Assembly: GCA_046756445.1 (NCBI GenBank)
Contig: JBHHWI010000140.1
Location: forward strand, 1 to 6,358
Reading direction: 5' to 3'
Length of the DNA stretch: 6,358 nucleotides
DNA from: JACZWL01 sp046756445
Lineage (GTDB): Bacteria; Pseudomonadota; Gammaproteobacteria; Steroidobacterales; Woeseiaceae
Below are positions 5,800-6,358 of the stretch, piece by piece. The stretch's first letter is position 1. The number at the start of each line of letters is the position of its first letter. A model generated the notes under the pieces. It saw only the letters and a program-made list of their open reading frames with translations, did not search any database and was not told where the DNA came from. Made by a program: the position numbers and the translations under genes.

Positions 5800-5832
5800 C
5801 GAATTCGATTAGCTGCTACGGATAACAAAGTC

Positions 5833-6354
5833 ATGCGTCACGTAATCTCGGTGCTATTGCAAAACGAGGTCGGAGCGCTGACCCGAATGACGGGGCTGTT
5901 CTCGACACGCGGGTACAATATCGACTCGCTCAATGTTGCGCCGACCGACGACCCGACCGTGTCGCGGGTCACGCTGGTCATTCGTGGGTCCGACTCGGCC
6001 GTCGCGCAAATGAATACGCAGCTCGCAAAGCTCGTGGACGTCGTCAATATCCACGACATGACGCTGGGCGATCACTTCGAGCGCGAGCTGGCCATACTCA
6101 AGCTCAGACTCGCGACAGGCGGCTACGCGAAAGTACTGGCGCTCGCCAAGAGGCACGGTGCCGAGATCCTCGACGATGCGCAGGTAAGCTGCACCGTGCA
6201 GCTCACCGGCAGACTTGCCGAAATCGACGCATTCGTCGAAGAGGCCGGCAAGATTGGCGAGCTTGCAGCCGTCGCCCGCAGCGGCAGCGTCGCCGTCTCC
6301 AGGGGCGAGGTGACATTGTCGTCCTATACCAGGCATCACCGCCTGACCGGATAG
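5833..6354 (+). CDS. ilvN: Acetolactate synthase, regulatory (small) subunit
   Basis: A 173-residue protein close to E. coli IlvH in sequence and length (163). It binds the catalytic subunit, raises its activity and confers feedback inhibition by valine. Residues 2-78 form the ACT domain: RHVISVLLQNEVGALTRM, then GLFSTRGYNIDSLNVAPTDD (21-40). The residues N11, G14 and N29, which line the valine site in E. coli IlvH, are all present, so valine sensitivity is likely. The C-terminal domain (about 82-162) contains HFERELAILKL, CTVQLTG and AVARSGSVAVSRGE, the usual interaction domain. The start is fixed by homology at the ATG at 5833. The frame is open back to a TTG at 5737, but that part lies in the control region. 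The ribosome site is weak (AAAG). The C-terminal tail after SRGE is about ten residues longer than in E. coli. The window ends four bases after the stop, so whether ilvC follows cannot be seen. Confidence 0.96.
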   Translation: MRHVISVLLQNEVGALTRMTGLFSTRGYNIDSLNVAPTDDPTVSRVTLVIRGSDSAVAQMNTQLAKLVDVVNIHDMTLGDHFERELAILKLRLATGGYAKVLALAKRHGAEILDDAQVSCTVQLTGRLAEIDAFVEEAGKIGELAAVARSGSVAVSRGEVTLSSYTRHHRLTG

Positions 6355-6358
6355 GCAC

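Larger units (their letters stand above)
5680..5832. promoter_or_regulatory. Divergent control region between ilvB and ilvN
   Basis: This 153-base region must contain promoters for both acetolactate synthase genes unless transcripts enter from elsewhere. It is clearly more AT-rich than the genes around it. It holds a 13-bp palindrome, three direct GCATTGC repeats and candidate promoter boxes. On the minus strand TAAAAT (5731-5736 on plus numbering) is a possible -10 for ilvB without a convincing -35. On the plus strand TTTACT (5723-5728) and AATACT (5746-5751) at 17-base spacing are a weaker alternative for ilvN. I see no leader peptide rich in Ile/Val/Leu codons and no attenuator hairpin with U-tract, so classical ilv attenuation is not supported. 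Confidence 0.6.

Noticed and set aside
5737..5832. Upstream extension of ilvN from a TTG at 5737
   Set aside because: Family alignment fixes the start at MRHVISVLL (5833). The extension lies in the AT-rich control region over candidate promoter boxes.
5680..5832. Leader-peptide attenuation of ilvN
   Set aside because: No short open frame rich in Ile, Val or Leu codons and no terminator hairpin with a U-tract is present in the leader.
1..6358. CRISPR array, tRNA or rRNA gene
   Set aside because: No regularly spaced direct repeats and no cloverleaf or rRNA-like sequence were seen. The repeats present are inverted ends and short operator-like repeats.

Overview
The window is dense, moderately GC-rich bacterial chromosome. 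Protein styles suggest a proteobacterium, most likely a gammaproteobacterium: the IlvH/IlvN-type regulatory subunit is very close to the E. coli family, and the window also carries a lipobox-bearing COG4798-type methyltransferase and a membrane GGDEF protein. I assign nothing below class, and even class is an inference.

Layout. Positions 19-2161 hold three genes, all on the minus strand. In transcription order they are a small cysteine-rich protein of unknown function (2161-1787), a probable lipoprotein with a SAM-methyltransferase fold (1682-873) and an orphan ParA/MinD-type ATPase (795-19). Positions 2162-2517 are a 356-base gap without a credible gene. It holds a 247-base element (2199-2445) bounded by a 22-base inverted repeat (21 of 22 bases match) and containing a perfect 9-bp hairpin. 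A third copy of the same repeat sits at the left edge of the window (1-22) in the outward-facing orientation, so the three-gene block lies between two repeat ends. Next come a seven-helix membrane diguanylate cyclase (2518-3810, plus), the acetolactate synthase catalytic subunit (5679-3829, minus, converging on the cyclase with an 18-base gap) and the acetolactate synthase regulatory subunit (5833-6354, plus).

How the genes work together. The two acetolactate synthase subunits form one enzyme, the first step of valine/leucine/isoleucine synthesis. Here they are transcribed divergently from a 153-base shared region instead of as the usual ilvBN/ilvIH operon. That region holds a 13-bp palindrome and three GCATTGC direct repeats, a plausible operator for joint control. 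The cyclase makes c-di-GMP and keeps an apparent inhibitory site. The ParA, methyltransferase and Cys-rich genes could be co-transcribed, but they have no obvious shared pathway.

The most notable structure is the repeat family whose ends begin CTAGCC[C/T]G. All three CTAG tetranucleotides I found in the window lie in this context, and two of them supply the TAG stop codon of a neighbouring gene (parA-like and ilvB). I see no CRISPR array, tRNA, rRNA or complete transposase, and no strong intrinsic terminator.
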